A stretch of 64,000 nucleotides of DNA, taken from the NCBI GenBank assembly GCA_031973215.1, contig DALYDK010000002.1:62001-126000 (forward strand), written 5' to 3'. This document shows positions 15,045 through 24,577 of the stretch, piece after piece. The DNA is from DALYDK01 sp031973215. Lineage in GTDB: Bacteria; Patescibacteriota; Saccharimonadia; Saccharimonadales; CAIOMD01. The notes under the pieces are model-generated. The model was not told the DNA's origin. It made no database searches and worked only from the letters and a program-made list of their open reading frames with translations. Positions within the stretch are counted from its first letter, which is position 1, and the number at the start of each line of letters is the position of its first letter. Both the position numbers and the translations under genes were made by a program.

Positions 15045-16343
15045 TTACTTTTGGTTAATTAAATCTATATAAAGTGCAGCAGTCCAAGAAAAATCTTTAG
15101 AGCCAGCGGAAGAGCCGTCTATTGCTGAATAATATTCTGAAAAGTCAGACCCTTCTTCAATTAAACTAATAGTTTGCTGTTTTAGTTTATTTGCTAAATC
15201 AAGAAAATTATATCTTTTTAGGCCTTCAATAATTAACCAATTAATATTCACCCAAACCGGACCTCTCCAATAATTTTTTTCTAAGAACCAGTCTGAATTT
15301 ATAGGAACGGTAGCAATGCCGCTTTTTGGCCACCAAGTTCCACCTTCTTTAATTTTATTCATAATGCCTAGGGCTTGTTCTTTTGTTAGTGCTCCTGAAT
15401 AAAGCAAAATAAACTCAGCAACCGTTTCAATTTGAATATGATTTTTTGTCCTTGTATCCCTGCTCCAAAATGATCCATTATTATAAAGTTGTTTTATCTC
15501 ATTTTTGGTATTGCCAATTGCATCTATTAACTCTGGCTTAAGTGGAATTTCTGCCTCTGCAGACATCTGCAGCAATAAGGTATTTGCTCTAATTAACACT
15601 GAATTATATAAAAGGTCTTCAATAACTGGAATTCTTGTATTTTCTATAATTTTATCTAGGTTGTAGCTTTGCCTACTTGCCTGTTTGACAAAACTATAAA
15701 AAGAATAAAGGTCCGCTGAATTTGGGCGTTGACTAGCAGGCACCGTAGAAGTGTCTTTTCTTAATTTATTTAATAGTTTTTCTTGTCCTAGTGCTCTAAG
15801 GGTTCTGATTTTTAAAGGCACTGCACTACGAACCTCTCTAAGCCAGTACGGTGTATTGTCCATTCCGCACTCCCACGGGTGAATAAGGCTAATGAACGGT
15901 GAATTACCGTATCTTCTGTTTTCGTAAACCCAGGTATGACACTTAATAAGTCCCGGCAATGTCTGTTTATACCATTGCTGTTTTTGCTTTTGGTCCAACC
16001 TTGCAGCGACTTTATTTATAGCCTCGGCTAGCATAGGTGGTTGAGTTATACAGGTTGTTTCTACTAATCTTGGCCCGCCATGCCTAGAGCTTTTCCAGTA
16101 CCCTGGACCAAAATGATAACTAGTCTCGCCAGAAAAAATAATATGTGGAATCATTCCGTTTTCCCATTGCCCGCTTAATAATGATAAAATTTCCTGTTTA
16201 GCCCGATCGATATCAACCCAACTTAGACCTATAGAGATAAAACAGCTATCCCAAAACCATTGATGTGGATACAATCCAAGCGCCGGCTTAGTAGATTTCT
16301 CTAATTTGTTTTTATTTAATACTTCAATAGCTTTTTCTATCAT
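15045..16343 (-). CDS. Trehalase/GH63-like glycoside hydrolase (alpha/alpha barrel), copy 1
   Basis: 432 residues with the look of the GH37/GH63/MGH1 clan of (alpha/alpha)6-barrel hydrolases: Y-P-H-Q-W-F-W-D-S near 25-33, G-Q-W-x-N-G-M-I-P-H-I-I-F, a central M-D-N-T-P-Y-W, Y-W-R-G-P-V-W-V-N-I-N-W-L near 355-367 and a final S-K-D-F-S-W-T-A-A-L near 415-424. The D in W-D-S and the acidic residues of the W-E-C-G-M-D-N-T-P segment are candidate catalytic positions. There is no signal peptide, so it should act on cytoplasmic sugars such as trehalose or glucosyl/mannosyl glycerate. The substrate is not determined by sequence. A paralogue is at 38344-39687. Confidence 0.8.
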   Translation of the reverse strand: MIEKAIEVLNKNKLEKSTKPALGLYPHQWFWDSCFISIGLSWVDIDRAKQEILSLLSGQWENGMIPHIIFSGETSYHFGPGYWKSSRHGGPRLVETTCITQPPMLAEAINKVAARLDQKQKQQWYKQTLPGLIKCHTWVYENRRYGNSPFISLIHPWECGMDNTPYWLREVRSAVPLKIRTLRALGQEKLLNKLRKDTSTVPASQRPNSADLYSFYSFVKQASRQSYNLDKIIENTRIPVIEDLLYNSVLIRANTLLLQMSAEAEIPLKPELIDAIGNTKNEIKQLYNNGSFWSRDTRTKNHIQIETVAEFILLYSGALTKEQALGIMNKIKEGGTWWPKSGIATVPINSDWFLEKNYWRGPVWVNINWLIIEGLKRYNFLDLANKLKQQTISLIEEGSDFSEYYSAIDGSSAGSKDFSWTAALYIDLINQK

Positions 16344-16444
16344 GACACTATAAATAATAATCTAGTTTAAGAATATATAGTTAAATTTGTAAGCCTTTGA
16401 CTCAAGTTCTATAATAATGCCTAGATAATACGAAAGCAGTAAAA

Positions 16445-17344
16445 ATGTCTGTTCTAAAAACAAAAAACTTAACTAAATACTATGGTAAAGAGCGGGGCAT
16501 CGTCGATGTAAGCATTTCAATAGAAAAAGGTGAAATATTCGGCTTTATTGGGCCAAACGGCGCTGGAAAATCAACTACTATAAGAACAATTTTGGGCCTA
16601 CTTAAAGCTTCTGGCGGAAGCATCGAACTATTTGAACAAGATGCAACCCTAAAGGGACCACAGTTGAGAGAAAAAATTGGCTACTTGCCGTCTGAAGTTT
16701 ATTACTACGACAACCTAAAAGCCAAAGAGCTCTTAATGTATTCGGCAAGTTTTTATCCAATTAAAAAAACGGCGGCTTTGGCAAAAATGCAAAATTTAGC
16801 CGATAAACTCCAGTTAGACCTTAATAAAAAGATTGACTCTCTTTCTTTTGGCAACAAAAAGAAAGTTGGAGTAATTCAAAGCCTAATCCATAGCCCAGAA
16901 CTAATAATATTAGATGAGCCAACTAGTGGGTTAGATCCTCTTATGCAGCAGCAGTTCTACGAAATACTTAAAGAAGAAAACGATAGAGGAGCAAGTATTA
17001 TGCTATCGTCCCACAATCTACCAGAAATCCAAAAAATGTCTGATAGAGTTGGAATAATTCGAGAAGGAAAAATAATCAAAGTTGATACTGTGGATAAATT
17101 AATTGGCAATAATTACAAAAAAGTTAACCTTGAACTACAAAAACCAAACCAGAAGCTTCCTAGTAATTCACAAAAAGGTATCACAAATGTTGAAACCAAA
17201 GATAATTTAAACTGTTCCTTCATGTGGAACGGGCCAATTAATGATCTAAATAAGCTACTTGCAACTTTAGACTTAAAAAACCTAAGTATTGAAGAGCCAG
17301 ATTTAGAAGAAGTTTTTTTGCATTATTATAAAGAAGATCGATAG
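16445..17344 (+). CDS. ABC-2 type exporter, ATP-binding subunit
   Basis: 299-residue ATPase with Walker A G-P-N-G-A-G-K-S-T (about 37-45), signature L-S-F-G-N-K-K-K (about 135-142; the usual LSGGQ is altered to LSFGN), Walker B L-I-I-L-D-E-P-T-S-G-L-D-P (about 153-165) and switch His in L-S-S-H-N-L. This pattern is typical of CcmA/NatA-type subunits. It begins an operon with two permease genes: its stop is immediately followed by the next ATG. The C-terminal extension (about 215-299) is common in this subfamily. Substrate unknown; neighbours give no hint. Confidence 0.92.
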   Translation: MSVLKTKNLTKYYGKERGIVDVSISIEKGEIFGFIGPNGAGKSTTIRTILGLLKASGGSIELFEQDATLKGPQLREKIGYLPSEVYYYDNLKAKELLMYSASFYPIKKTAALAKMQNLADKLQLDLNKKIDSLSFGNKKKVGVIQSLIHSPELIILDEPTSGLDPLMQQQFYEILKEENDRGASIMLSSHNLPEIQKMSDRVGIIREGKIIKVDTVDKLIGNNYKKVNLELQKPNQKLPSNSQKGITNVETKDNLNCSFMWNGPINDLNKLLATLDLKNLSIEEPDLEEVFLHYYKEDR

Positions 17345-18139
17345 ATGAATCTGTTCATATTTGAATTAAAATCGAACCTAAAGTACACAATTATATGGGC
17401 TTTAGCCGTTTCAATTACTGCAGTGGGCTTTTTGCTAATGTTCCCTTCTTTTAGTAATGATATAGATACTGCAAAATCTGTAATAGAAAAACTACCCCTA
17501 GGCATTAGACGCGCTATGAATGTCAATTTGGATACTTTTTTTTCTTTGGCTGGATTTTATAGCTATATTTTAAATTTTATTCTTTTGGCTAGCTCAATAA
17601 TGTCACTGAATTTAAGTCTCAAGCTATTTTCTGAAGAATCATCAATTAAAACGGCAGATTTTTTACTTACCAAACCCATAAGCAGACCAAAAATATTCTT
17701 GGCTAAATTTATGAGTGGAATTTCTTTGTTGGTTATATATAACCTTATTTACTGGTTAATGGTTTTGTTTACTACTTCAATTCTTAATAACAACGAAAAC
17801 AATATATTGGTTTTTGTCCTAATTAACTTTTCACTATTATTGGTTCAGCTATTATTTTTTGCTTTAGGTTCGTTAATTGGGTCGGCTAAGAGCAGATTGA
17901 AAACAACCATTTCTACAGCCATGCCAGTAGTGTTTGCGTTCTTTGTATTTGCTGCTCTAGATAGTGCAATTAGCAGTATTAAACTATCAGAATTTTCTCC
18001 ATTTAGTTTTTTTAACCGTAATTTTATTATTGAAAATTTATCTCTTGAAACTAAATACCTAGTTATATCTACAGTACTGTTTACTGTTCTAACTTTTTTG
18101 GGACTAACGCTTTTTAATAAAAAGGATATGAAATTCTAA
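17345..18139 (+). CDS. ABC-2 type permease subunit 1
   Basis: 264 residues with six predicted helices. The layout (short cytoplasmic N-terminus, TM1 near 15-35, long first loop, TM2 near 60-80, a K-T-A-D-F-L-L-T-K-P-I-S-R turn near 100-112 that is typical of ABC-2 permeases at the ATPase interface, then four further helices) matches the ABC2 membrane family. It is translated directly after the ATPase gene and directly before a paralogous subunit of the same length, so the three genes should make one heteromeric exporter. Confidence 0.85.
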   Translation: MNLFIFELKSNLKYTIIWALAVSITAVGFLLMFPSFSNDIDTAKSVIEKLPLGIRRAMNVNLDTFFSLAGFYSYILNFILLASSIMSLNLSLKLFSEESSIKTADFLLTKPISRPKIFLAKFMSGISLLVIYNLIYWLMVLFTTSILNNNENNILVFVLINFSLLLVQLLFFALGSLIGSAKSRLKTTISTAMPVVFAFFVFAALDSAISSIKLSEFSPFSFFNRNFIIENLSLETKYLVISTVLFTVLTFLGLTLFNKKDMKF

Positions 18140-18934
18140 ATGAATCTAATAATATTTGAAATTAAAGGTCATCTAAAATCTTTCGTCCTATGGTCGGCGG
18201 GCATGATTTTTCTCATTTACTCAGGCATGGCCAAGCTTCAGGCATACGAACAGTCAGGACAGTCTATTAATGAGTTGTTCCAGTCAATGCCAGGTATATT
18301 TAAGGCACTTTTTGGTATTTCTGATTATGACTTAAGTACAGCCGAAGGTTTTTTTGTAATGCTGTTTTTATACATATTGTTATTGATTGCACTTTATGCA
18401 AGCACTCTAGGGTCTGAAATTATTGCTAAAGAATCCAGAGACAAAACTAATGAGTTTTTATTATCTAAGCCTATTTCTAGACAAAAAATATTATGGCAAA
18501 AAGCGTTAGCTGGCTTAATTATTCTTGGATTATTTATAATCATCACTACTGTATTTTCGGTGTTTATTGTAGATATCTTCAATAAGGGTCCATCCATAAG
18601 CTCAGAAATTTGGTATTTATCGTTTTCTATGATTGCGGTAGGTTTATTTTTTTACAGTCTTGGAGTATTTATTGCCAGTTCAATTAAGAACAAAAAAAAC
18701 GCTAGCCAAATTGCAGTCGCTAGTGTACTAGCTAGTTATTTGGTTTTTGTAATTTACAAGTTGTTGCCCGACTTAAGCATTATTAAATATATTAGTATTT
18801 TTGATATTTTCGAAGCAGGAAGAATATTACAAAACGGCTACTCATTAGTCGCTGGAATAATTGTTGCCATAATTATTTGCCTCTTACTTCTTTTTGCTTC
18901 TATAAATTACAAAAAAATTGAACAGTCTTTTTAG
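18140..18934 (+). CDS. ABC-2 type permease subunit 2
   Basis: 264 residues, a diverged duplicate of the preceding gene with the same six-helix layout and the same interface turn K-T-N-E-F-L-L-S-K-P-I-S-R near 109-121. It begins the base after the preceding stop codon, so translation is likely coupled. Together with the upstream ATPase and permease it forms an ATPase-permease-permease exporter. No cargo gene is adjacent: the next gene has its own promoter and Shine-Dalgarno. Confidence 0.85.
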   Translation: MNLIIFEIKGHLKSFVLWSAGMIFLIYSGMAKLQAYEQSGQSINELFQSMPGIFKALFGISDYDLSTAEGFFVMLFLYILLLIALYASTLGSEIIAKESRDKTNEFLLSKPISRQKILWQKALAGLIILGLFIIITTVFSVFIVDIFNKGPSISSEIWYLSFSMIAVGLFFYSLGVFIASSIKNKKNASQIAVASVLASYLVFVIYKLLPDLSIIKYISIFDIFEAGRILQNGYSLVAGIIVAIIICLLLLFASINYKKIEQSF

Positions 18935-18998
18935 TTAGTTTAATGTTTGACACCTAGGCGTATAATGAAATTAGAACTATAACCCTAAGGAGTTAACC

Positions 18999-19874
18999 AT
19001 GCCAAAAAAAGAAACGCTTCGCAAGATGGGCGTTGTAAGGTCAGGTGCTGTTTCTGGTACGTATAAAAACGCAAAAGATAGACCCACAGAACTACAGATG
19101 GACGATGTTTATGATGCAGAAAAAGATTTGGTAGGCGGAGATAAGATTAAAAAGCAATCTGAACCTCCAGAAAATAATAATTCTTCAGGAAAGAATAATA
19201 AGACTAATCCTCTTGCAATTATTGGCTTTATATTAGCCTTTTTCTTACCTTTAATTGGTTTTATTTTGTCTTTAATTGGATTAATACAAATTAATAAAAA
19301 GAAAGAAAATGGCAAGGGTTTAGCAATTGCCGGTATTGTTGTTTCCTGTGTTATTGCCGTTCTGCATTTAATACTAACTATTGCAATAATCGCGGCTATT
19401 GTTTCTTCTGATAACTTAACGCTTCAAGAATATAAAGACGCTAGCGTCGGCTACACTGTAAAATACCCAGAAGGCTGGACGATTAGCCCGCAAGCTGAAG
19501 ATGGAGCTAAGGGAGTTATTATTAGTGATAAATACAAAGACACTGGCAAGGTTTACGGCCAGGTTGAAGTTGCTCATATAGATGCACCACCAAACGGTTA
19601 TTCTAAAGATGTTCTAGTGGCTATATCTGATGCTTTAAAAAAAGACAATCAAGGCACGGTCGTAAATTATGAGTCTCGGCAAAAGAAAAACGGCGTAGAT
19701 TCAATTACCTTAATAGTCACCTATAACGGAGAGACTGGAAAAGTAAAAGCAAAACATACCATAATATTAAATAAAGATAATTCAGTTTACACAGTTTCTA
19801 CCCAAAGCCCAGAAGAAAACTGGGAAAAATATCAAGATTCTTTCGACGAAATTCATAATACATTTAATTTCTAA
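18999..19874 (+). CDS. DUF4190 membrane protein with extracytoplasmic domain
   Basis: 291 residues. Polar N-terminal part (1-65) rich in charged residues and Asn; two hydrophobic helices (about 70-92 and 105-135) separated by a G-L-I-Q-I-N-K-K-K-E-N-G-K-G-L-A-I-A-G motif typical of DUF4190; then a soluble domain (about 145-291) starting Y-K-D-A-S-V-G-Y-T-V-K-Y-P-E-G-W, similar to PsbP/photosystem-like or DUF1795-like exported domains. The orientation suggests the C-terminal domain is outside. Function unknown. Clear Shine-Dalgarno AAGGAG. Its stop overlaps the convergent photolyase gene by 4 nt. Confidence 0.7.
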   Translation: MPKKETLRKMGVVRSGAVSGTYKNAKDRPTELQMDDVYDAEKDLVGGDKIKKQSEPPENNNSSGKNNKTNPLAIIGFILAFFLPLIGFILSLIGLIQINKKKENGKGLAIAGIVVSCVIAVLHLILTIAIIAAIVSSDNLTLQEYKDASVGYTVKYPEGWTISPQAEDGAKGVIISDKYKDTGKVYGQVEVAHIDAPPNGYSKDVLVAISDALKKDNQGTVVNYESRQKKNGVDSITLIVTYNGETGKVKAKHTIILNKDNSVYTVSTQSPEENWEKYQDSFDEIHNTFNF

Positions 19875-21277
19875 CAGGGCTTGATCCATTTGTTTTGATA
19901 TTCAGCTACATTCAATTTTTTCTTCAAGCCTTCGTAGTTCATGTATCTAATTTTTCCGAATATTGGCCTGTCGAACCATGGTCTGTCGTGAATTCCCATT
20001 ATTGACCAAGCGACTCCTGTGTAGCCATTTGGGTCTCCACCGTCTATAGAATATTTATCGTTTAAAAAATTTGCCGTTTTAATAGCTTGCTCGGGGCTTA
20101 CTGACCATTCTAAAATTTTTTTAGCCCAGTACATTCTCATGTAACCGTGCATTTTGCCGGTTATTCGCATTTGATTCTGGGCAGCGTTCCATGCCGGGTC
20201 TGCCGTTAGGCAATTTTCTAATTCAGTTATACTGTAAATATGCTCTCTTGTATCTAGTTCTGCCTGAGTAAGAGTGCTTAACGCCCATGGCTTAGCTCCT
20301 AAAATATTGTTGTAGTTTGAATTATAAAAACAGTAGTTTTCTGCCAATTCTTTTCTTACTACAATTTCTTCAATTAATGCGTTAACACTATCTTCTAAGC
20401 TCGGCGGGTTGTTTTCGGAGCGTGCAAGCCTATGCTGCAAAGTTAAAAGCGGAGGTTCTTTCATAAGCTTAGATAATTCTAGTACAACCCTTAAAGACGA
20501 AATAAATCCATAATGTAAGTATGGGCTGAGGTTTGTCTGAGCGTTTTGAGTAGGATCGTTTCTATACAATGCATATAAATTAATGTTTTTTACTGCAATA
20601 TTAAGCAGAATGTGTGCCGCATTCTCACCAGACTTAAAAGTAATATTTGTTCCGCTAGCCTGCAGATTATTAACTTCAGCCCTTGCGCTGGAAAAACTAT
20701 TGGTATTAAGTTTTTGCGCTGAGCTGTATTTATGAATTTTTAACTTAGTAGGTTCAACAAAATAATTATTAATTAATTTAGTAACTTTATATCTTATGGT
20801 GTGAGCGGCAAATTCTTCTTTAGAAGACAATATCCATGCAGGAATTATGTTGTGAGCATCTACAGTGAAAACTGGAACGACGGTTTGTTTTGCAATATTT
20901 TTCTGAATTGCTCTTGGTCTGTTTAGTGGGCAAAAATCAAAATAAATAGCTATTGGATTTAGTTCGTTAATTAGATTTTGGTAGACTGCTTGGCGACTTC
21001 CAATTCTTAGAATAAATTTAATGTTTAGCTTTTCTAATTTATTAGAAAATTCTTCGAGCCCATCTAGCAAAAACTCAAAATGTTCCTTAGATCTGCTTTT
21101 TATTTGTGTATCTAGCGCAAAACAAACAATGAGTGGCATTTTATGTTCTGTAGCTTTTTGCTGAGCAGCTAATAGAGCAAAATTGTCATTGACCCTAATG
21201 TCTCGGCTTACAAAATATATAACACATTTTCCGTCTGATAGTTTTTCTTTATTAAGCTGTATTATTCTGGTCTCCAC
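19871..21277 (-). CDS. phr: Deoxyribodipyrimidine photo-lyase (class I)
   Basis: 468 residues. Repairs UV-induced cyclobutane pyrimidine dimers with blue light. An N-terminal Rossmann-type antenna domain (about 15-140) with V-I-Y-F-V-S-R-D-I-R-V-N-D-N is followed by the FAD domain (about 200-468). Seen: S-P-Y-L-H-Y-G-F-I-S, A-W-N-A-A-Q-N-Q-M, G-K-M-H-G-Y-M-R-M-Y-W-A-K-K and the D-P-N-G-Y-T-G-V-A-W region of the FAD pocket. The N-terminal R-D-I-R-V-N-D box fits class I and class II; overall order and the G-K-M-H-G-Y-M-R-M-Y-W motif resemble class II (CPD) photolyases, so the class is uncertain. Indicates exposure to sunlight. Confidence 0.88.
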   Translation of the reverse strand: METRIIQLNKEKLSDGKCVIYFVSRDIRVNDNFALLAAQQKATEHKMPLIVCFALDTQIKSRSKEHFEFLLDGLEEFSNKLEKLNIKFILRIGSRQAVYQNLINELNPIAIYFDFCPLNRPRAIQKNIAKQTVVPVFTVDAHNIIPAWILSSKEEFAAHTIRYKVTKLINNYFVEPTKLKIHKYSSAQKLNTNSFSSARAEVNNLQASGTNITFKSGENAAHILLNIAVKNINLYALYRNDPTQNAQTNLSPYLHYGFISSLRVVLELSKLMKEPPLLTLQHRLARSENNPPSLEDSVNALIEEIVVRKELAENYCFYNSNYNNILGAKPWALSTLTQAELDTREHIYSITELENCLTADPAWNAAQNQMRITGKMHGYMRMYWAKKILEWSVSPEQAIKTANFLNDKYSIDGGDPNGYTGVAWSIMGIHDRPWFDRPIFGKIRYMNYEGLKKKLNVAEYQNKWIKPC

Positions 21278-21363
21278 CTTGGATATTCTAACTAAAATTT
21301 TGACAATTTTCCCACTGTTTTTTCAAAAGTTGCTGTCCTATAATTTTTTATATAGGAGATAAT

Positions 21364-23976
21364 ATGGATTATTGTGATATTTGCAGGGTGCGTCCTGCCG
21401 TCTATAAAATAAGGTTAACCTCTAATGGTCAATCGACCATTATGAATGTTTGCGATGTAGATTACGCTCAAATTCAGCGTACTCAATTTGGTAATGGGGG
21501 TGCGTATTTCGATGACCCAACTGCGACACAAAATTTTAGATCCCAAAAAGAATCACTCGACATAGAAGAGCTACTCAGTGAAAATTCCAAAAAAATCCTC
21601 CAGGAAGCAGGTGCTTTTGCCGTGTCTAATAAAAGAAGTTCAATTGATACCGAAGATCTTTTATACGCCCTGTGCGATGACAAGGTAACTGAAAAAATAA
21701 TGAAAACATTAAGTATTAAACCTGCGGATATTAAGGGCTATATTGAAGCAAACACATCCAAAGGTTCAGTCTCGAGTAATGGTGAAATTAATATTACACC
21801 AAGAGTCAAAAAGGTATTTGAGCTAGCACTAGAAGCATCTAGGGATATGAATCATAGCTATATTGGACCAGAACATTTATTGATTGGTCTTTCCGAAGAG
21901 CCCGACGGTATGGCCGGTGATATTTTAAAAAAATACGGCTTAAAGCCAACTAGTGTTCGCCAACAAACCTTGTCGGTCGTTGGCAAAGGAGCTAAAGAAG
22001 GTAACATAGCAGAAGAAAGCGAAACACCAAACTTAGACAAATACTCTCGGGATCTGACTCAGCTTGCCAGGAACGGGAAAATAGACCCAGTCATTGGAAG
22101 GCAAAAAGAAATTGACTCAACAATAGAAATTTTAGCCCGTAGAACAAAGAATAACCCAGCCTTAATTGGAGAACCGGGCGTAGGAAAAACTTCAATTGTC
22201 GAAGGATTGGCTCAAAAAATTGTTAATAATAAAGTTCCCGAAGTACTAAAGGATAAAAGAGTCATAGAGCTAAGTCTTGTGTCTTTAATGGCTGGTGCAA
22301 AATATAAAGGTGAATTCGAAGAAAGGCTAAAAAATGTTCTTGATGAAATTACCAAAAATAAAGACAACTTAATTGTTTTTATAGATGAACTTCATACTGT
22401 TGTTGCCACTGGCGGAGGAGAAGACAGTGGTGGTCTTAATGTTAGCAATGCCATGAAACCCGCCCTAGCTCGCGGCGAATTGAACCTAATTGGAGCAACC
22501 ACACTTAATGAATATCAGAAATATATAGAAAAAGACTCTGCCCTAGAAAGACGGTTTCAGCCGGTTTTTGTACCTGAACCAACTGAGTCTCAAGCAATTG
22601 AAATACTTAGAGGTTTGCGCGATAAATATGAAGCACATCATGGAATTAATATAAGTGACGAGGCAATCGTATCTTCAGTTGAGCTATCGTCGAGATATCT
22701 CACAAATAGGTTCTTACCTGACAAAGCTATTGACCTTCTAGACCAAGCAGCTGCAAGAGTAAGAGTCAGAAGAGATTCGCAAAGCCTTGAGATGGCTGAA
22801 ATTAATGACGACATAGCAAAGACCCAAAGAGAAAGAGACCAAGCTCAAAATCGTAAGGAATACGATGTAGCCAAAGAATTAACCAATAAAATAGATAAGT
22901 TAACTGAATCAAAAGAAAATCTAGAAGATAAAATGCGCAAAGAACGAAACACCGCCGAGCTAATAGTGGACTCTAAAGATATAGCATCAGTGGTTAGTAC
23001 AATGACGGGCATACCCGTTAAGTCATTAACCGATGAGGAAAAAAAGCAGTTACTAGAAATGGAAAAGCAGCTACAAAGCAGAGTTATCGGCCAAGACGAT
23101 GCCGTGGTGGCCGTATCTAATGCTGTTCGACTTTCAAGGGCTGGGTTAAATAAAAAGAAACGGCCAATTGCCTCATTTATGTTCTTGGGTCCAACAGGAG
23201 TAGGCAAAACGGAGCTGGCCAAAACTCTGGCCTGGGCAGTATTCGATGACGAAGATAATATCGTCAGAATTGATATGAGCGAGTATATGGAAAAGCATTC
23301 CGTAGCAAGATTAATTGGAGCTCCCCCAGGATATGTAGGATATGATGAGGGCGGACAGCTAACAGAAAAGGTCAAAAGGCGACCATACAGCGTAATATTG
23401 CTAGACGAAATAGAAAAGGCTCACGGCGATATTCAGAATATATTACTTCAAATTTTAGACGACGGCCGTCTTACGGACGGAAAAGGCCGCGTAGTTGACT
23501 TCTCTAATACAATAATTATTGCAACCAGTAACCTTGGGTCAAAGGAAATACAAAAAGCACTAGCCAATAATCCAAAAGCCAATGGTAATAGCCTAAAAGA
23601 GATAGTTGAACCGGCAATTAGATCACATTTTAAGCCAGAGTTTATTAATAGATGGGACGAGATAGTGGTTTTCCGCCCACTTAATGAATCTGAAATTGAA
23701 AAAATTGTTGAGCTTCAGCTGGCATCGTTAAGACAAATGGCACTTGGCCAAAACATTGAATTAATTTTCAGTAAAAATCTTATAAAAGAATTTGCCAAAC
23801 GCGGATACAAGCCAGAATATGGAGCCCGTGAGCTAAGGAGAGAAATAAGATCAATACTAGAAAACGAACTAGCAAAACAAATTTTATCAGGTGATATTAT
23901 TAGCGGAGATATTGTTGAGGTTAATTATAATAATGATTCCCTGAACTTTAATAAAAAGAAGGTTTCAAAAAAATAA
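21364..23976 (+). CDS. clpC: ClpC-type AAA+ unfoldase with N-terminal McsA-like zinc finger
   Basis: 870 residues. Order: a short Cys-containing module (1-45) with C4-x-x-C7, P-A and C30 near D33; Clp N-repeats (about 60-200); AAA1 with Walker A G-E-P-G-V-G-K-T (about 268-275) and Walker B V-F-I-D-E-L; a short coiled middle domain (about 475-535) of ClpC length; AAA2 with Walker A G-P-T-G-V-G-K-T (about 609-616), R-x-D-M-S-E-Y and Walker B I-L-L-D-E-I-E-K-A; C-terminal D2-small domain. The first module resembles the first zinc finger of McsA. The AAA2 loop that carries the ClpP-docking tripeptide (IGF/VGF type) in ClpC is shortened and no such tripeptide is seen. GGAGAT Shine-Dalgarno and TATAAT -10. 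Confidence 0.9.
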   Translation: MDYCDICRVRPAVYKIRLTSNGQSTIMNVCDVDYAQIQRTQFGNGGAYFDDPTATQNFRSQKESLDIEELLSENSKKILQEAGAFAVSNKRSSIDTEDLLYALCDDKVTEKIMKTLSIKPADIKGYIEANTSKGSVSSNGEINITPRVKKVFELALEASRDMNHSYIGPEHLLIGLSEEPDGMAGDILKKYGLKPTSVRQQTLSVVGKGAKEGNIAEESETPNLDKYSRDLTQLARNGKIDPVIGRQKEIDSTIEILARRTKNNPALIGEPGVGKTSIVEGLAQKIVNNKVPEVLKDKRVIELSLVSLMAGAKYKGEFEERLKNVLDEITKNKDNLIVFIDELHTVVATGGGEDSGGLNVSNAMKPALARGELNLIGATTLNEYQKYIEKDSALERRFQPVFVPEPTESQAIEILRGLRDKYEAHHGINISDEAIVSSVELSSRYLTNRFLPDKAIDLLDQAAARVRVRRDSQSLEMAEINDDIAKTQRERDQAQNRKEYDVAKELTNKIDKLTESKENLEDKMRKERNTAELIVDSKDIASVVSTMTGIPVKSLTDEEKKQLLEMEKQLQSRVIGQDDAVVAVSNAVRLSRAGLNKKKRPIASFMFLGPTGVGKTELAKTLAWAVFDDEDNIVRIDMSEYMEKHSVARLIGAPPGYVGYDEGGQLTEKVKRRPYSVILLDEIEKAHGDIQNILLQILDDGRLTDGKGRVVDFSNTIIIATSNLGSKEIQKALANNPKANGNSLKEIVEPAIRSHFKPEFINRWDEIVVFRPLNESEIEKIVELQLASLRQMALGQNIELIFSKNLIKEFAKRGYKPEYGARELRREIRSILENELAKQILSGDIISGDIVEVNYNNDSLNFNKKKVSKK

Positions 23977-23979
23977 AAT

Positions 23980-24010
23980 CGGCGGTATTTAAGTACCGCC
24001 GAAATATTTT
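23980..24010 (+). terminator. Intrinsic terminator of clpC
   Basis: CGGCGGTA (23980-23987) pairs with TACCGCCG (23994-24001) across a 6-nt loop, followed by AAATATTTTTG. It starts 3 nt past the clpC stop codon and separates it from the convergent gene. Confidence 0.88.
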
Positions 24011-24023
24011 TGATTACTATTGA

Positions 24024-24428
24024 TTAATCGGCTAGTTCGTCTCCGTGAACTACAAGTGCGTAAATAACTAGAACGTCCACGACTATTACAACGAGCGACC
24101 ATACCGGGTACACAGGTAGCCAAGCAAAGTTCCAGACCGCGCTAAGACCAGCTAGTAAAACACCCATAACTCGAGCCCAAGTTTGGCCGGTTAGTATTCC
24201 ATAACCAACTAGAATAAGAAGTAATCCACCTACGAGATGCACCCATCCCCAACTAGTTAAGTCAAGAAGCCATATGTTTTTTACTCCGAAAAACACAACT
24301 TCGTCTTTAAACAGAGCAACAATACCTGCGATTGCCTGAAATGTACCTACTAATACACTTAATATTCCGGCAAAAGCCGCCCATCCTGCCCAGCCACTTA
24401 CCTCTTTTGTACTATCCTTTTTTGCCAC
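24024..24428 (-). CDS. DUF7144-like four-helix membrane protein
   Basis: 134 residues with four hydrophobic helices (about 12-34, 52-70, 76-100 and 104-125). The G-W-A-G-W-A-x-F-A-G start, W-G-W-V-H-L-V-G-G in the second helix and the N-F-A-W-L-P-V-Y-P turn match small membrane proteins (DUF7144 type) common in Actinobacteria and CPR. Biochemical role unknown. AGGAGG-like Shine-Dalgarno and a separate upstream promoter region divergent from the Nramp-like gene. Confidence 0.65.
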   Translation of the reverse strand: MAKKDSTKEVSGWAGWAAFAGILSVLVGTFQAIAGIVALFKDEVVFFGVKNIWLLDLTSWGWVHLVGGLLLILVGYGILTGQTWARVMGVLLAGLSAVWNFAWLPVYPVWSLVVIVVDVLVIYALVVHGDELAD

Positions 24429-24577
24429 AGTTTTACCTCCTAATTAATATCTCTGTAACTTAAATATATTTCTAAGAATCTTTTTTTACAATATTGTTTT
24501 TTACTTATATATATTTGATTTACTACTTACAAGCTCTATTGTTTGCTATAATTCAAAGATAGTCCTAAAAAATAAAA

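Noticed and set aside
22845..23375. 176-residue antisense ORF in clpC
   Set aside because: Shadow of a strongly conserved coding region on the other strand; no promoter or ribosome site.
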